From NCBI GenBank assembly GCA_003212535.1, contig QCPO01000014.1, positions 1 to 36,349 of the forward strand: a stretch of DNA of 36,349 nt, read 5' to 3'. This document shows positions 35,594 to 36,349 of the stretch, piece by piece. The stretch comes from Prochlorococcus sp. AG-436-O11 (GTDB lineage Bacteria > Cyanobacteriota > Cyanobacteriia > PCC-6307 > Cyanobiaceae). The position numbers and the translations under genes are program-made. How positions within the stretch are numbered: the first letter of the stretch is position 1; the number at the start of each line of letters is the position of its first letter. The notes beneath the pieces were generated by a model, which worked only from the letters and a program-made list of their open reading frames with translations, had not been told where the DNA came from and made no database searches.

Positions 35594-35612
35594 ATAACCT
35601 TTAAGTGGTTAT
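35594..35612. repeat. Inverted repeat in rpmF-ftsH intergenic region
   Basis: ATAACC (35594-35599) and GGTTAT (35607-35612) are perfect reverse complements around a seven-base centre. It lies 28 bp upstream of the rpmF start, where an operator or an autoregulatory site could sit, and about 90 bp upstream of ftsH. There is no T-run, so it is not a terminator. Confidence 0.35.
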
Positions 35613-35700
35613 CTCCCAAATATATGTCTATATTTAGTTTAATTAAGACAATTATTTCCTAGAGCTAATAAGCTTTATTAATAAAAATTTAATAAGATTA

Positions 35701-36349
35701 GTGTTCTTTAAATCAAAATTCTCATACTCTAATTCTAACTCAAGTTATTCTGATCTCTTATTAGATATAGACTCTGGAAACATAGAATCAATATATTTTT
35801 ACCCTAGAAAAAGAGAGATTGATGTTCTTTACAATAATGGTGAAAAAGAAAAAATCCCTATCCTTTACAATGATCAATTAATTCTAGAAAAAGCTACCGA
35901 AAATAAAGTTGAACTTACTATTAATAATAGTAGAAATGAATCTTCAGCAGCTAATTCATTTGCTTCCTTAGGACTTTTCCTGATTTTTTTAGTAGCTATA
36001 GTTTTAATATTGAGAAGCACATCAAATATAGCTAATAGAGCATTAGGGTTTGGTAAAAATAAATCTAAATTTATTACTATTGAAGATGTTGAAACGAGAT
36101 TTGATGATGTTGCTGGAGTCCCTGAAGCAGCTGAAGAATTAAAGGAAGTAATAACTTTTCTTAAGGAACCCGATAAATATAAAAATCTTGGTGCAAAAGT
36201 TCCTAAAGGCGTTTTATTAATTGGTCCTCCTGGAACTGGGAAAACATTATTAGCTAAAGCAATTGCGGGAGAATCAGGAGTCCCGTTTATTTCTATTGCA
36301 GCATCAGAATTTGTTGAACTTTTTGTTGGTGTAGGAGCCAGTAGAGTTC
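35701..36349 (+). CDS. ftsH: FtsH protease, N-terminal part (cut by window end)
   Basis: The first 216 residues of an FtsH-family AAA protease that degrades membrane proteins, for example damaged photosystem subunits. Visible parts are a short extracytoplasmic-type domain ([20 protein letters not shown]), a membrane segment (about 86-105, [20 protein letters not shown]), the linker [17 protein letters not shown], Walker A GPPGTGKT (175-182) and the pore-loop FVG (208-210). The metalloprotease HExxH lies beyond the window. The start is GTG; before YSDLL there are only about 15 residues, so the usual first membrane helix is missing. The upstream frame is open to TAA 35644-35646, without a standard start codon. 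The gene is complete at its 5' end and truncated at 3' by the window. Confidence 0.9.
   Translation, partial: MFFKSKFSYSNSNSSYSDLLLDIDSGNIESIYFYPRKREIDVLYNNGEKEKIPILYNDQLILEKATENKVELTINNSRNESSAANSFASLGLFLIFLVAIVLILRSTSNIANRALGFGKNKSKFITIEDVETRFDDVAGVPEAAEELKEVITFLKEPDKYKNLGAKVPKGVLLIGPPGTGKTLLAKAIAGESGVPFISIAASEFVELFVGVGASRV

Overview
The window looks like a chromosomal core segment of a marine picocyanobacterium, most likely a high-light Prochlorococcus. The DNA is very AT-rich and densely coding. It carries chlorophyll-synthesis genes of oxygenic phototrophs (chlH, acsF). It also carries many families largely restricted to cyanobacteria and plastids: CGLD27, DUF3318, DUF2996, DUF2949, DUF3038, DUF4335, DUF3764, Ycf20 and a Zam-type RNB protein. 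I saw no insertion sequence, prophage, CRISPR array or rRNA. The species call is inference from gene content and base composition.

Layout. Positions 1-1114 are a long non-coding stretch with two divergent small-RNA-like units and one possible 34-residue membrane peptide. Positions 1115-4249 hold a DUF3764 gene and a leftward operon (DUF3318, rsfS, CGLD27, asparaginase) that runs into initiator tRNA-fMet and a terminator. Positions 4358-9642 hold carB, a small DUF6447 gene and an ABC exporter. Positions 9683-11463 hold a minimal S4 protein, tpiA and folP. Positions 11475-15485 are chlH. Positions 15588-20086 hold dapB, a plastid-type membrane protein, a UbiH-like hydroxylase, DUF2949, DUF3038, DUF4335 and a membrane protein. 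Positions 20098-28409 hold a 53-residue membrane protein, mfd, terC, fmt and the pmbA/tldD pair. Positions 28444-34142 hold acsF, DUF2996, a LapA-like protein, a catalytically degenerate RNB protein (Zam), two half-size UPF0016 transporters and a YkgJ cysteine-cluster protein, all leftward. Positions 34222-36349 hold a 25-residue membrane peptide, a HAD hydrolase, ycf20, rpmF and the 5' part of an ftsH.

How the genes connect. chlH and acsF are two steps of the Mg-branch of chlorophyll synthesis; Zam, encoded 1.2 kb upstream of acsF on the same strand, is a family whose loss alters pigmentation in Synechocystis. tRNA-fMet and fmt (its formylase), with rsfS, rpmF and the S4 protein, serve translation. 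carB, dapB, folP and tpiA are housekeeping metabolism. The two UPF0016 halves with YkgJ suggest a divalent-metal unit, probably manganese.

Most worth a second look: the two divergent small-RNA candidates sharing a 10-nt complementary seed, the RNB protein lacking every expected catalytic residue, the split UPF0016 pair, a DUF3038 gene with no standard start codon at its conserved N-terminus, and an FtsH that appears to lack its first membrane segment.
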